DNA of 64,000 bases, from the NCBI GenBank assembly GCA_024743435.1, contig JANSWO010000001.1, positions 620,001 through 684,000 on the forward strand. Reading direction: 5' to 3'. The position numbers and the translations under genes were made by a program. This DNA is from Pseudomonadaceae bacterium. Its GTDB lineage: Bacteria > Pseudomonadota > Gammaproteobacteria > Pseudomonadales > Azotimanducaceae. The notes under the pieces are model-generated. The model was not told the origin of the DNA. It saw only the letters and a program-made list of their open reading frames with translations, and did not search any database. Of this stretch, positions 46,385 to 55,775 are shown piece after piece. Every line of letters starts with the position of its first letter. Position 1 is the stretch's first letter.

Positions 46385-47704
46385 ATGACATCCGGCCCAT
46401 CTCGCGCCATGCAACGCCTCCGAGCACTGATCGGCCGGCGCAATCTCGGCAGCAATCTGCTGATGATCGCGGTCTTTCTGGTGGCTGCGCGCATGGCTGG
46501 TGCTCTGCGCGAGGTGGTGATCGCTCGGCAGTTTGGTGTCGGCGAGCTTGTGGATGCCTACGTCATTCTCTTTGCCTTCGTAACCTTTGCGCCGATGCTG
46601 TGGACCAATACGCTGCAAGCGGTTGTCGTTCCGCAACTGATGTCGCTGGACGCCAAGGCGAGGGATGCCTTCATCAGTGAGCTGATTGGCGTATCTCTGT
46701 TGTTGGGCGTCCTGATATCCGGGCTGATTTTCTGGTTGGCACCGGCGGCAGTCACGGCGCTCTCAGCGGATTTATCAGAGATTGGTGTTCAATACGCTCG
46801 AGCGTTTGGTCTCGGTTTGGCACCGATAGCAGCGGTCGGTGTTTTCATCAGCATTCTCACCGCGTTGCTTGTCGCTGTGGAGCGTCGTTCGGTGTCGTTG
46901 CTCGAAGCGTTGCCACCCCTCAGCGTAATCTGTGCGCTGCTGCTGATGCCTAGTGCCGCTGGCCTGATTGTGGGCTCGCTCGTTGGCATCGTTGTGCAGG
47001 CCATTGCAGCGATTGTGCTGGTGGTGAGAGAGGGCGTCTGGCGCTGGCCGCGATTTTCTCTTTCCGCTGAGCCGTGGACAGCATTCTGGCGAGCAGCGGT
47101 GCTGATGATTGTCGTGTTCCTGCTGGCAGGCATTACCTATCCCATCGATCAAGGCATTGCACTGACGCTCGAAGAGGGTGCCGCGTCGAGGTTTGGTTAC
47201 GCCTATCGGATTCTAGGGTTCCTGTTGGCCCTCGCAACCATCACCATCGGCCGCGCGATGCTGCCGGCGTTCGTTCGGGCGCCGCATCTCGCGATGCAGT
47301 TAACGATTCGCTGGGCACCCATCTCTTTCACCATCGGGCTGACCATCGCGTTGGTCATCGGCTATTTTTCCGAGCCGGTGGTTGCGCTTCTTTTTGAGCG
47401 CGGCGCCTTCACGCCCGAAGACACGCGCGCCGTTGCCGGCATCCTGCGTTTGGGGCTGTGGCAGCTGCCACCGTATTTTGCAGGCATTGTTCTGTTGCAA
47501 CTCGTGATGTCGCTGCGTCGCTATGAGCTGATGATCGTGCCCAGCATTATTATGGTCACCATCAAGGTCGTCGGATCGCTCGTGTTGGTTCGCGGCTATG
47601 GGCTCGACGGTCTGATGATCAGCTCGGTCATCAGCTACGTTGTCATGCTGATGGTGTATCTCTACGTTGTGGGGCGACAACTCGTGCCGGAGCCGGCTCG
47701 ATGA
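46385..47704 (+). CDS. MurJ/MviN-superfamily lipid-linked sugar flippase
   Basis: A polytopic membrane protein with 12-14 helices in 439 residues. ALLFERGAFTPEDTRAVA near residue 335 is the MurJ-family signature, as is ALREVVIARQFGVGELVDAYVI near the start. It is shorter than housekeeping MurJ (about 510) and is the first gene of the polysaccharide locus, so a role as the O-unit flippase (Wzx-like) is more likely than lipid II flipping. Its stop overlaps the next glycosyltransferase by 4 bp (ATGA at 47701-47704). Confidence 0.85.
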   Translation: MTSGPSRAMQRLRALIGRRNLGSNLLMIAVFLVAARMAGALREVVIARQFGVGELVDAYVILFAFVTFAPMLWTNTLQAVVVPQLMSLDAKARDAFISELIGVSLLLGVLISGLIFWLAPAAVTALSADLSEIGVQYARAFGLGLAPIAAVGVFISILTALLVAVERRSVSLLEALPPLSVICALLLMPSAAGLIVGSLVGIVVQAIAAIVLVVREGVWRWPRFSLSAEPWTAFWRAAVLMIVVFLLAGITYPIDQGIALTLEEGAASRFGYAYRILGFLLALATITIGRAMLPAFVRAPHLAMQLTIRWAPISFTIGLTIALVIGYFSEPVVALLFERGAFTPEDTRAVAGILRLGLWQLPPYFAGIVLLQLVMSLRRYELMIVPSIIMVTIKVVGSLVLVRGYGLDGLMISSVISYVVMLMVYLYVVGRQLVPEPAR

Positions 47705-48771
47705 AAGTGCTGCACGTCATCAACTCGCTCGACGGAGGCGGCGCAGAACACGCGCTGATTCGCCTCATTGCTGAGCACTCCGCCCGCGGTATTGAATCCT
47801 GTGTCTGGCCGCTGCTTTCTGGCGAACTCGTTGATCAGGCGCGTGCGGCTGGAGCGAGGATTGTTCGTCGGCCAGTTTCAGCAGATCTTGTGCATGGCTG
47901 GCTGTATGTGGGTTGTGTTGTTGCCAGCAGCATTGGCCATCGAGCGCCTGTCGTCTGGGGACTGCGTCACTCGCCCGCCGTCACACCGGATCTCAGCTCA
48001 GTGTCCGGGGAGAGCCTGACCACGCGCACGTGTCTGCAAGCGCTGCGTAGAAGCCTTTCTGCGACGGTAGCCGTGGCTAACTCGACCACGGCGTTCAACA
48101 GCCATCGCAGCCTCGATCTGCGGGCGCACAACTGGCGTGTCATCACCGATGCTGTGGATCCTCGATACCATACGCCCGAGCGAATGCAGGGTGCTGCGCT
48201 CCGCCGCGAGCTGGGTGTTTCTGACGACATGCCCCTGTTTCTGCAAGTCGGTCGTGTCCATCCGCACAAGGGCCAGGATCGCCTGATTCGCGCCACTCGT
48301 CTGCTGCGCGCGGCAGGCCGGCTGCAATTGCTGTTTGTCGGCCACGGCGTGAGCCAGTTGCCTTCCGAACCCGGCATACACGTACTGCCCGCAATGGCTA
48401 ACCTGCTGCCGGCGTACTCGGCGGCTGACTGGTTTGTAAGCCCCGCCCGCAGCGAGAGTGCGCCGAACGCGTTGCGCGAGGCCATGGCCAGTGGATTGCC
48501 GGTGATCGCAACCGACGTTGGTGATTGTGCATCGATGGTTGCCGGTGCGGGTTTGCTCGCAGGCGTACCGTCCGGTTTGGACGAGTTCGCGGCAGAAGAG
48601 GCAAGCATCGACGCGCTCAAAGCCGCGCTTAGCGATGCTTTGGACATGGATGCGAATGATGTAGCCAGGCTGGCATCGGTGGGACGAACCCGGTCGCTGG
48701 CTCGTAGCAACACGGATGTAGCCGCCGACTATGCTGATTTGTACGAGCAGTTTATGCGGCCGCGGCTATGA
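47701..48771 (+). CDS. Glycosyltransferase family 4
   Basis: GT-B fold retaining glycosyltransferase, 356 residues. The N-terminal VLHVINSLDGGGAEHALIRL loop (residues 3-22) and the C-terminal nucleotide-sugar site LQVGRVHPHKGQDRLIRA and SESAPNALREAMASGLPVIATDVGD (the E-x7-E pattern) are typical. The donor sugar cannot be told. It probably adds a residue to the lipid-linked O-unit in the cytoplasm. ATGA overlaps at both ends couple it to the flippase and the next transferase. Confidence 0.9.
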   Translation: MKVLHVINSLDGGGAEHALIRLIAEHSARGIESCVWPLLSGELVDQARAAGARIVRRPVSADLVHGWLYVGCVVASSIGHRAPVVWGLRHSPAVTPDLSSVSGESLTTRTCLQALRRSLSATVAVANSTTAFNSHRSLDLRAHNWRVITDAVDPRYHTPERMQGAALRRELGVSDDMPLFLQVGRVHPHKGQDRLIRATRLLRAAGRLQLLFVGHGVSQLPSEPGIHVLPAMANLLPAYSAADWFVSPARSESAPNALREAMASGLPVIATDVGDCASMVAGAGLLAGVPSGLDEFAAEEASIDALKAALSDALDMDANDVARLASVGRTRSLARSNTDVAADYADLYEQFMRPRL

Positions 48772-49919
48772 GCGAGCATACGCAGGAGAGCACGGGCACT
48801 CATATTGCCTTTGTGGTTAACCAAGGCAGTTTCCTGCTGTCTCATCGTTGGCCTTTGGTTGCGGAGGCGATAGCCAGGGGCATGCGTGTCACCATCATTT
48901 GCGGCGCCAATTCCGGTGAAGAGTCGCTGCGTTCTCTCGGAGTGAGCGTTCGTACCATCGCGCTGTCCCGCTCAGGCTTTAACCCCATCGAAGAGTTCCG
49001 CTCGTTCAGAGCGCTGGTGGCGCTTTATCGTGAGCTTGCGCCCGACCTTGTCCACCACGTGACCATCAAGCCGGTGATCTACGGCACACAAGCTGCGCGC
49101 ATCGCTGGCGTTGCTGGCGTCGTGAACGCGATACCGGGGATGGGTTTTGTTTTTACCCGCCGCGGCCGTCTTGCGCGCGTTCGCCGTCTTGTTGTCAGCT
49201 TGCTCTACCGGCTGGCTCTGAGCCATCCCAACATGCGGGTGATCTTTCAGAACAGCGAAGACATGGAGGGTTTCCTCGGCCCGCATATCGTCTCGCGGCC
49301 AGTCAGTCACCTCATCCGGGGTTCCGGAGTTGATCTCGACGCCTTCCCGTATTCCGTCGAGCCGGAGGGCGAGCCAGTCTTTTTGTTGGTCGGGCGTATG
49401 CTCCGGCACAAAGGTGTTGGCGAATTTGTATCTGCAGCCCGTGAACTCAAGCATCGGTTTCCCGGCTGGCGATTCCAACTGGTTGGCGATGTGGATGTTG
49501 GTAATCCGAGTTCCCTGGCGGCAGAAGACCTGCAGGCCTGGAACGATAGCGGTGAGGTGGAATGGCTGGGGCCGCGCAGCGATGTAGCAGAGCTACTGCG
49601 GCAGGCGAATATCGTGTGTTTGCCCAGTTATCGGGAGGGCTTACCGAAAACGCTACTCGAAGCATCATCGGTAGGCCGGGCGATGATCGTATCCGATGTT
49701 GCCGGCTGTCTTGAGGTTGTGCGCGAGGGTGTGAATGGGCTTGTCGTTCCGGTTCGTGACGCAACCGCACTGCAGGATGCGATGCGACGGCTCGGCTTGA
49801 ATCCCGAGCAACGGCGGCGCTTTGGTGAAGCCGCCCGTAACAAGGCGGAGGCAGTTTTTGGCGTCGATGACGTCGTGCGCGACACCTTCCTCATCTATGA
49901 GCAGGTGCTGTCGGCGTGA
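48768..49919 (+). CDS. Glycosyltransferase family 4 (second)
   Basis: 383 residues of GT-B fold. HHVTIKPVIYGTQAARIAG followed by GVVNAIPGMGFVF is typical of the branch that includes PglA and FucNAc-type transferases, and the nucleotide site is FLLVGRMLRHKGVGEFV with SYREGLPKTLLEASSVGRAMI. It probably transfers an N-acetylated deoxy sugar next to the priming residue made by the WbpL-like enzyme; this is an inference from the branch and the neighbours. GTG/ATG ambiguity is absent: ATG 48768 overlaps the previous stop. Confidence 0.9.
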   Translation: MSEHTQESTGTHIAFVVNQGSFLLSHRWPLVAEAIARGMRVTIICGANSGEESLRSLGVSVRTIALSRSGFNPIEEFRSFRALVALYRELAPDLVHHVTIKPVIYGTQAARIAGVAGVVNAIPGMGFVFTRRGRLARVRRLVVSLLYRLALSHPNMRVIFQNSEDMEGFLGPHIVSRPVSHLIRGSGVDLDAFPYSVEPEGEPVFLLVGRMLRHKGVGEFVSAARELKHRFPGWRFQLVGDVDVGNPSSLAAEDLQAWNDSGEVEWLGPRSDVAELLRQANIVCLPSYREGLPKTLLEASSVGRAMIVSDVAGCLEVVREGVNGLVVPVRDATALQDAMRRLGLNPEQRRRFGEAARNKAEAVFGVDDVVRDTFLIYEQVLSA

Positions 49920-49926
49920 CACCCTC

Positions 49927-50838
49927 ATGAGTTCAGCGCTGGTCATTGGAGCAAGCGGGTTTGTCGGTTCCGCGCTCACCAATTTGCTGGCGAGCCATGG
50001 GGGTGTTGTGCGCTGCAGCCGGCGAGCCGAAATCGATCTGCTGCGTATCGATGTCGAGCGCTGGCGAGACAGCCTCACCGGAGTTGACTCGGTATATGTC
50101 TGCGCTGGTCTCGCTCATGCTCGCCATTCAAGATCCATGCTTGCGGCCGTGAACAGCGCAGCCCCACTTGCGCTACTCAGCGCCGCCCAGCAGGCCGGTG
50201 TGCAGGATTTCGTCTGGCTATCCAGCGCCAAGGTACTGGGTGCGACCGCGCCAACTCCGCTAACCGAGACGGCCAGTCTGCATCCCATGGATTCCTACGC
50301 GATTTCCAAAGCGGTTGCAGAAAAGGCGCTGCTTCAGCAAGCCCGGCTAGCGGACACCGAGTTGCACATCGTCCGGCCACCGCTGGTTTACGGAGCCGAT
50401 GCGCAGGCGAATTTCGGTTTGCTGCTGAAAGCCGTTCTCGGCCGTTGGCCTCTGCCGCTCGGCGCTATCACCGCGCCGAGATCGATGGTCAGCGTAAACA
50501 ATCTGGCGGCGTTTCTGCGCCATTTGCGCGGACGGGCAGGAGGCGTTTGGCATGTGAAGGACGCTGATGATCTAACGATCACGGAGATCGTTCGCGCTCT
50601 GCAATCAGGTGTCCCGCGGCCCGGCGCGAATCTGCCGGTTCCCGGCAATTGGCTGGATCGCAGCCTCAGGATGCTCGGGAAATCGAACATGGCGGATGCG
50701 TTGTTTCAGCCGTTTCTGCTAAATGATCAGACCACTCGAGAATCGCTCGACTGGTCTGCGCCTTTCGCGGCTGCCGATGAGCTACTTCGCTGCGTCGAAC
50801 TCCGGCGGGCGGAGCTTGGGGACGCTCGTGGCAGCTGA
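49927..50838 (+). CDS. NAD-dependent epimerase/reductase, WbpV-like
   Basis: Extended SDR of 303 residues with the cofactor loop VIGASGFVGSALT at residues 6-18 and the catalytic Ser in VWLSSAKVLG with YAISKAVAEK (Tyr-x3-Lys). It lies before a WecA-like and a WbpM-like gene, the order wbpV-wbpL-wbpM known from P. aeruginosa O6, so it may reduce UDP-4-keto-6-deoxy-GlcNAc to UDP-QuiNAc. The exact sugar product is inferred. Start ATG 49927 is preferred to longer starts that overlap the previous gene. No second catalytic defect is seen. Confidence 0.86.
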   Translation: MSSALVIGASGFVGSALTNLLASHGGVVRCSRRAEIDLLRIDVERWRDSLTGVDSVYVCAGLAHARHSRSMLAAVNSAAPLALLSAAQQAGVQDFVWLSSAKVLGATAPTPLTETASLHPMDSYAISKAVAEKALLQQARLADTELHIVRPPLVYGADAQANFGLLLKAVLGRWPLPLGAITAPRSMVSVNNLAAFLRHLRGRAGGVWHVKDADDLTITEIVRALQSGVPRPGANLPVPGNWLDRSLRMLGKSNMADALFQPFLLNDQTTRESLDWSAPFAAADELLRCVELRRAELGDARGS

Positions 50839-51850
50839 GTTTCCTGCCGATATCAGTGCGCTTAACGTGCAACTCGTTGGCCTGCTGTTGGCCGGCATGG
50901 CGAGTAGCGTGGTCGTTGTTTTTCTGGTTCGTCGTTGGGCGATTGCCCGGCAACGGCTCGAACCCGTAAACGAGCGCAGCTCGCACACAGCACCAACCCC
51001 TGGCTTTGGTGGGCTCGGTATTGTTGTTCCCTGGCTTGCGTACGCGGCATGGCTGCAGCTGTCGGGCGCTGCATTAGCGGCCGACAACTTTCTGCTCGCC
51101 CTGTTGGTTGGTAGTACAGCTGTCGCTGCCATTTCCTTGGCTGATGATCTTTGGCAGTTACCGTCCTGGCCGCGATTGATCGCGCACCTGGCTTTCTCCG
51201 CTTGGCTGTTACATGCGCTGTTGCCGGAAATGCCTGTGCCCATCCTGCTGCTGTCGAGCGTTGCATTGGCCTGGTTTGTGAATCTCTACAACTTCATGGA
51301 TGGCATCGACGGGATTGCGGCGCTGCAATGTCTGACCGCGGTGCTGTCTCTGCAATGGTTAGCCGGCGGTGTGCTCGGCTATCCCGGTGAGCTGCTGTGG
51401 TTGCTTGCTGCGGTAACGGCCGGATTTCTTTGGTTCAACGCCGCGCCAGCGTCGATTTTCATGGGCGATGTTGGCAGTGCCTTCCTCGGGTTTACCCTCG
51501 GCGCTCTGAGCGTCGCCGTGGTGGTGGATGGGCAGGTCGCGTGGTTTGTGCCGCTGATACTGACGGCCGGGTTCTGGGTGGATGCCACGCTTACTCTGGC
51601 CAGACGCGTACTCTCCGGCCAGCCATTTACCCAGGCGCATCGCAGCCATCTCTACCAGCGACTGTCGGATATCTGGGGTCACGCCAAGACCAGCGCCGGT
51701 TATGCTGGCTACTCGCTGCTGTGGTTGCTGCCCCTGGCCTGGCTTGCCAGCGAAAACCTGGTGCCCTGGTCGCTTGCTTTGGCTGGCGCTTGCCTACCCT
51801 TATTGATAGGGTGGAAGCTACTGGAGGCAGGCCTTCCGGAGGAGCGTTAA
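50828..51850 (+). CDS. Undecaprenyl-phosphate N-acetylhexosamine-1-P transferase, WbpL/WecA-like
   Basis: A polyprenol-phosphate sugar-1-phosphate transferase that primes O-antigen on undecaprenyl phosphate at the inner membrane. It has about 10 hydrophobic segments. Conserved pieces are RSSHTAPTPGFGGLGI near residue 47, SLADDLWQLP (Asp-Asp), NLYNFMDGIDGIAA, MGDVGSAFLG and the C-terminal cytoplasmic HRSHLYQRL. GTG 50828 with GGGGA before it gives 340 residues; ATG 50777 is an alternative that overlaps the preceding gene more. This would be the first sugar of the repeat unit. Confidence 0.9.
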   Translation: MAAEFPADISALNVQLVGLLLAGMASSVVVVFLVRRWAIARQRLEPVNERSSHTAPTPGFGGLGIVVPWLAYAAWLQLSGAALAADNFLLALLVGSTAVAAISLADDLWQLPSWPRLIAHLAFSAWLLHALLPEMPVPILLLSSVALAWFVNLYNFMDGIDGIAALQCLTAVLSLQWLAGGVLGYPGELLWLLAAVTAGFLWFNAAPASIFMGDVGSAFLGFTLGALSVAVVVDGQVAWFVPLILTAGFWVDATLTLARRVLSGQPFTQAHRSHLYQRLSDIWGHAKTSAGYAGYSLLWLLPLAWLASENLVPWSLALAGACLPLLIGWKLLEAGLPEER

Positions 51851-51867
51851 ACGGGTTGCAAACCCGT
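51851..51867 (+). terminator. Hairpin directly after the wbpL-like stop
   Basis: ACGGGTT-GCA-AACCCGT, a 7-bp perfect stem, starts one base after the TAA. No T-run follows, so a factor-independent terminator is doubtful; it may be an mRNA 3' stabiliser. The next 265 bp to the wbpM-like gene hold nothing else recognisable. Confidence 0.4.
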
Positions 51868-52132
51868 AGCGCCACAACTTCGTTCGGCATCGTGGCCTTC
51901 AGATCTTCAGAGCGCTCCTAGGGAGGGTGGCAGTTCTGAGGAGTCACGTCACGAACTAGCGTATATGAGCGGATCGCGGCGGGTTAACGACTTATTCGGC
52001 GTTTGGGGCTGCCGAATGAGAAGCCGGTGCAGGGTCGCGTCCGGTACAGCGTCAAGGCATCTCGCCTTGCTGCTCCTGACCTCTGCGGACCACCGGCTTC
52101 TGTGAGTTTGAATACAGAAGGGAAGCGTCACC

Positions 52133-54058
52133 ATCATCGGTCAATACTTCGAGCAACTTTCCCGGCGCAAGAAACAGGCGCTGGCGCTCATTCTCGACAG
52201 CATTGCGCTGCCAGCCGCACTGTGGCTGGCCATTGCCCTGCGCCTTGGTGAATGGTCTCCGGATGTCGCGCATTTCTGGCCGGCGTTTGTCGTCAGCTCT
52301 CTCGTTTGCCTGCCCGTGTTCGTCACCCTCGGTCTTTACCGGCAGGTTATTCGCTACATGGGCAACCATGCGATGCTCGCCGTGCTCAAAGGCGCGACGA
52401 TCACCGCCACCGTCATTTTCGCGGTTGCCTACATCATTCCGCTCACCGGCTTTCCCCGCTCCGTGCCGATCATCTTCTGGCTGCTTGTTGTTGGCTACGT
52501 CGCCGGCACGCGTTTCGCCGTTCGCGCGTATTTCCAATGGCTGAACTCACGTTTCACGCCGCGCCTGCCCGTCATCATCTATGGCGCTGGAAGCGCTGGC
52601 GTTGAGCTGTCGCGGTTGTTGTACCAGCAGGGTACGTACGCACCGGTTGCGTTTATTGATGATGACGTACGCGTGCAGAAGCGCATCATCAATGGCATCT
52701 ATGTCTTCTCCCGTGCATCGCTGCCCAAACTGCTTCGAGATACCCAGGCCAAGCAGGTTCTGGTTGCCGTGAACTCCGATGTGGAATCGCGCAAGCGCAT
52801 CATCGAATTTCTTGAGCCGTTTGCGGTTCACGTCAGGCTGATTCCTGATCTGGCCGAAGTGATTGCCGATCGCAACGCTATTGCCAACGTGCGTGACGTA
52901 AAGATCGAGGACCTGCTCGGCCGTGATGCCGTTGAGCCGCTGCCCCACTTGCTGGCTGGCAGCGTGAAAAACCGCAGCGTTCTCGTCACGGGGGCGGGCG
53001 GTTCTATTGGTTCCGAGCTTTGCCGGCAGATCGTCCGTCAAGGCCCCAAGGCACTTGTGCTGCTCGATCTCTCAGAATACAACCTCTACCAGGTGCAGCG
53101 AGAGATTCGCGACATCATTGCCAGCGAAAAACTCGACGTTCGTATCTCCACCGTGCTCGGTTCGGTTCTGGACCGGCGGCTTATGGAGCGAACGTTCAGC
53201 CGTCATCACATCACAACGGTGTACCACGCAGCTGCCTACAAACACGTCTCGCTAGTTGAAGACAACGTGATTCAGGGCATCAAGAACAACGCTTTCGGAA
53301 CGCTGTACGCGGCCGAGGCCGCCATCGACGTCGGCGTTAAAGACTTCATTCTCATCTCCACCGACAAAGCCGTACGCACCACCAACGTCATGGGCGCAAG
53401 CAAGCGCATCGCCGAGATGATTCTGCAAGCGCTCCAGCAGCAGGCGAGCGGCACCCGATTCTCCATGGTTCGCTTTGGCAACGTCCTCGGCTCGTCCGGC
53501 TCGGTGGTGCCGCTGTTTCTCGAGCAGATCGAACACGGCGGCCCGGTGACCGTCACGCATCCGGAAGTAACCCGCTACTTCATGACCATCCCGGAGGCAG
53601 CGCAGCTGGTTCTTTCCGCTGCGTCGATGGCGAAGGGTGGCGATGTCTTCCTGCTCGATATGGGCAAACCCATCAAGATCCTGGATCTCGCCAACCGGAT
53701 GATTCGTTTGAAAGGGTTCACCATCAAAGACGATGACAATCCGGATGGCGACATCGAGATCGAATTCACCGGCCTCAATGCTGGCGAGAAGCTGCACGAG
53801 GAACTGCTCGTTGGTGCTGCTGCCTCCGGCACGGCACATCGCAAGATCATGCGCGCCGAAGAGTCATTCATTGCCTGGAGTGATCTGCGGGCGTCGCTTA
53901 ACACCCTTGAGCAGGCCTGCGACAACTTCGATTACGGCGCGATCAAAACCTTTATCGAAGCGCTGGTTGAAGGGTCTGATCTGGAAGAGAAGCTGGGTGA
54001 TCTGACGCTGACGGCTGAGGTTGTCGCGCTGACACCGAAGAATGTGTCGGATAGCTAA
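52133..54058 (+). CDS. UDP-GlcNAc C6-dehydratase, WbpM/CapD family, with unusual start
   Basis: Membrane-bound nucleoside-diphosphate-sugar dehydratase that starts the route to QuiNAc, FucNAc or bacillosamine-type sugars. N-terminal membrane helices are followed by a first Rossmann loop (VIIYGAGSAGVELSRLL) and the dehydratase domain with VLVTGAGGSIGSELCRQI. The site reads STDKAVRTTNVMGASKR: Met replaces the usual SDR Tyr in M-x3-K, as in WbpM and FlaA1. The first ordinary start in frame is GTG 52316, yet the family N-terminus (YFEQLSRRKKQALALILDS and the first helices) is encoded upstream to about 52142. The frame is open from a TGA at 52109-52111. ATC 52133 or 52136, behind AGAAGGGAAG at 52115-52124, is proposed. 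Confidence 0.85.
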   Translation: MIGQYFEQLSRRKKQALALILDSIALPAALWLAIALRLGEWSPDVAHFWPAFVVSSLVCLPVFVTLGLYRQVIRYMGNHAMLAVLKGATITATVIFAVAYIIPLTGFPRSVPIIFWLLVVGYVAGTRFAVRAYFQWLNSRFTPRLPVIIYGAGSAGVELSRLLYQQGTYAPVAFIDDDVRVQKRIINGIYVFSRASLPKLLRDTQAKQVLVAVNSDVESRKRIIEFLEPFAVHVRLIPDLAEVIADRNAIANVRDVKIEDLLGRDAVEPLPHLLAGSVKNRSVLVTGAGGSIGSELCRQIVRQGPKALVLLDLSEYNLYQVQREIRDIIASEKLDVRISTVLGSVLDRRLMERTFSRHHITTVYHAAAYKHVSLVEDNVIQGIKNNAFGTLYAAEAAIDVGVKDFILISTDKAVRTTNVMGASKRIAEMILQALQQQASGTRFSMVRFGNVLGSSGSVVPLFLEQIEHGGPVTVTHPEVTRYFMTIPEAAQLVLSAASMAKGGDVFLLDMGKPIKILDLANRMIRLKGFTIKDDDNPDGDIEIEFTGLNAGEKLHEELLVGAAASGTAHRKIMRAEESFIAWSDLRASLNTLEQACDNFDYGAIKTFIEALVEGSDLEEKLGDLTLTAEVVALTPKNVSDS

Positions 54059-54093
54059 GGCGATTTGATGGCGATGTTGGGCAGTCGAATTCT

Positions 54094-54954
54094 CTAGCGA
54101 TACGCCGCCACCGCCTCCGCCACCGCCTCAATCGCCCTGACCGCATCCGCACCATTCGCCAGATCTGTCGCTGGCACGCCGCAGGGCTCGCCGTTGCAGT
54201 CTGCAGCAGGGTTTGAGAGCTGCGGCAAGCGCACCCCATTGAACGCTGAGGGTGACGCCATGATCGTCACAAAGTCGTTCGTCTCGCCATGCCCCACGCC
54301 CCATGCAAAGCTGCCGCCGTCCGGCGCTTCCAGCCGAGAGTGCGCCAGGCCCAGGTTGTGGCCTAGCTCGTGCAGTAGCGAGTAGTCGGAGCAATCCGCC
54401 GCCACCACCGAATAGCCAAACTCGGCCTCCACCGGGTTTGAGAAGTCGCCGTCGGTTCCGTAGCCGCCGATCCAGGCATAGCCGCAGCTGCCGTCGTTCG
54501 CGTAGGGCCGGAAATACACCACCAGATCCGCCGCCAGATCATCCCGGAGCTGCGCGATGTGGCTGAACGCCGGATCGCTCCCGAACGTGATCGCTTCGAG
54601 CGCTTGTTCGGTAGTCAGGCTGTCTGGGTAACTCACCACTTCGATATGATCCAGTGCAAACGCGACGTTTACGCCGTTACTCGCGAGCACGTCGTTGGTC
54701 GTGTTCACCAGATGGTTCAGTTCCAGATCCACGTCGCCGACAACGGCTTCAAGGCTCTCGCTGGCCACGGCGAGCAGGCGTATCTCCGTCGTGACAGTCG
54801 GGCTGCCCCCCTGAGAAGTTGCCGGAGGCGGGCTCGCCGCCGCAACCGGGCTGGCTGAGCCGGAGCTGCCGCCACCCCCGCCGCAAGCGCCACACAAGAG
54901 AGCGGCCGCCAGGATTAGGGCGTGAGAGAGCAATGGCTTTATCTGAGGACTCAA
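54094..54954 (-). CDS. Lipoprotein zinc metalloprotease (reprolysin-like)
   Basis: A secreted protease. The zinc site HELGHNLGLAHSR (HExxHxxGxxH) of the metzincin clan is present, and FAWGVGHG and an FVTIMASPSAF stretch that resembles the Met-turn follow. The N-terminus ends in a lipobox LCGAC and continues with a Gly/Ser-rich linker. TTG 54954 is chosen because it overlaps the upstream TGA (TTGA) and starts just before the signal helix; ATG 54996 is possible. It lies opposite to the O-antigen genes. The natural substrate is unknown. Confidence 0.85.
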   Translation of the reverse strand: MSPQIKPLLSHALILAAALLCGACGGGGGSSGSASPVAAASPPPATSQGGSPTVTTEIRLLAVASESLEAVVGDVDLELNHLVNTTNDVLASNGVNVAFALDHIEVVSYPDSLTTEQALEAITFGSDPAFSHIAQLRDDLAADLVVYFRPYANDGSCGYAWIGGYGTDGDFSNPVEAEFGYSVVAADCSDYSLLHELGHNLGLAHSRLEAPDGGSFAWGVGHGETNDFVTIMASPSAFNGVRLPQLSNPAADCNGEPCGVPATDLANGADAVRAIEAVAEAVAAYR

Positions 54955-55484
54955 GCCGGCCGCCTGCTGTCGTCCGCGCCCGGGAGCATGCGCCAATCCA
55001 GCTCATCGTTGGAGATGAGCAGCGTTTGGGCAGCGTTCCCACGCAGCTTGAACGTACCGGTGCGGGTTGCGAGTGATGCCGAGAAGCGATCACCCCGTCG
55101 ACTGATGGTGCTCGGAAGGCCCTCGTCGCTTTGAAGTGAAAGGTGTTGAATATCAGCATGTTGCGACAACCGGGTAAGAGTAAGGGCGAAGGTTGGCTGG
55201 CCAGGCAGCGCGATAAGCAGTTCTCCCTGCTCGATCAGCTCATCGATGTGCTGATTTGATAGAGAGTGCGTTTTTATCGATGCATCCGCAGCGAAGATGC
55301 GCCCATAGCCTGAGAATCGATCAGCTGAAGCGGGCCCAACCTCGAGGTTCTGCTCGCTGGCGGCGGGTGCGGCTGGCTGGCTAATCCTTTTTGAAACAAC
55401 AGCCTGCGAATGGTTTTGATCAAGCGGCGCAAGAGCAGGCGCTGCGGCAGATAGGGCGAACAGAATGAGCAGGAGTCTTGCCAT
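54951..55484 (-). CDS. Exported protein, probable separate propeptide of the metalloprotease
   Basis: 177 residues with a signal peptide (about 1-18, LLLILFALSAAAPALA). The second half (IALPGQPTFALTLTRLSQHADIQHLSLQS, then SRRGDRFSASLATRTGTFKLRGN) has the beta-rich look of propeptides that precede reprolysin-like zinc proteases in single-chain forms. It lacks a protease site of its own. It overlaps the protease start by TTGA, so the two are translated together. I infer a separately encoded inhibitor/foldase-type pro-domain; homology has not been computed. Confidence 0.6.
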   Translation of the reverse strand: MARLLLILFALSAAAPALAPLDQNHSQAVVSKRISQPAAPAASEQNLEVGPASADRFSGYGRIFAADASIKTHSLSNQHIDELIEQGELLIALPGQPTFALTLTRLSQHADIQHLSLQSDEGLPSTISRRGDRFSASLATRTGTFKLRGNAAQTLLISNDELDWRMLPGADDSRRPA

Positions 55485-55775
55485 GAATTCAGTGTAGGCA
55501 AGGATTTAGAAACCGATTTTGAAATCGATGGTTCACAGCCATCCTGAACCATTGTTATGCTGAGGGTCCTCACGTGGGGTGGGGCATGACTGGAGCAATC
55601 GAGCCACAGAGCACGGTGCCGACGTCAGCACATCGTCCGGTTGAACAGCATCAGCTGCGCGCGGACATAGGGACATCGAGTTTGGCTGGCGGAGTACGCC
55701 CGTATCGCTGCAGGTTGCTGCCGAGATGCTGTGCGTAAGCCAACTCCTGAGACCCTCTGAAGGGAGCAGTGAGTT
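55485..55775. other. Divergent intergenic region, nothing recognised
   Basis: About 290 bp between the propeptide gene (leftward) and the small gene at 55776. No long frame with family support, no clear promoter, and no repeat of the block A/B type. GAAGGGAG at 55759-55766 is the ribosome site of the next gene. Confidence 0.5.
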
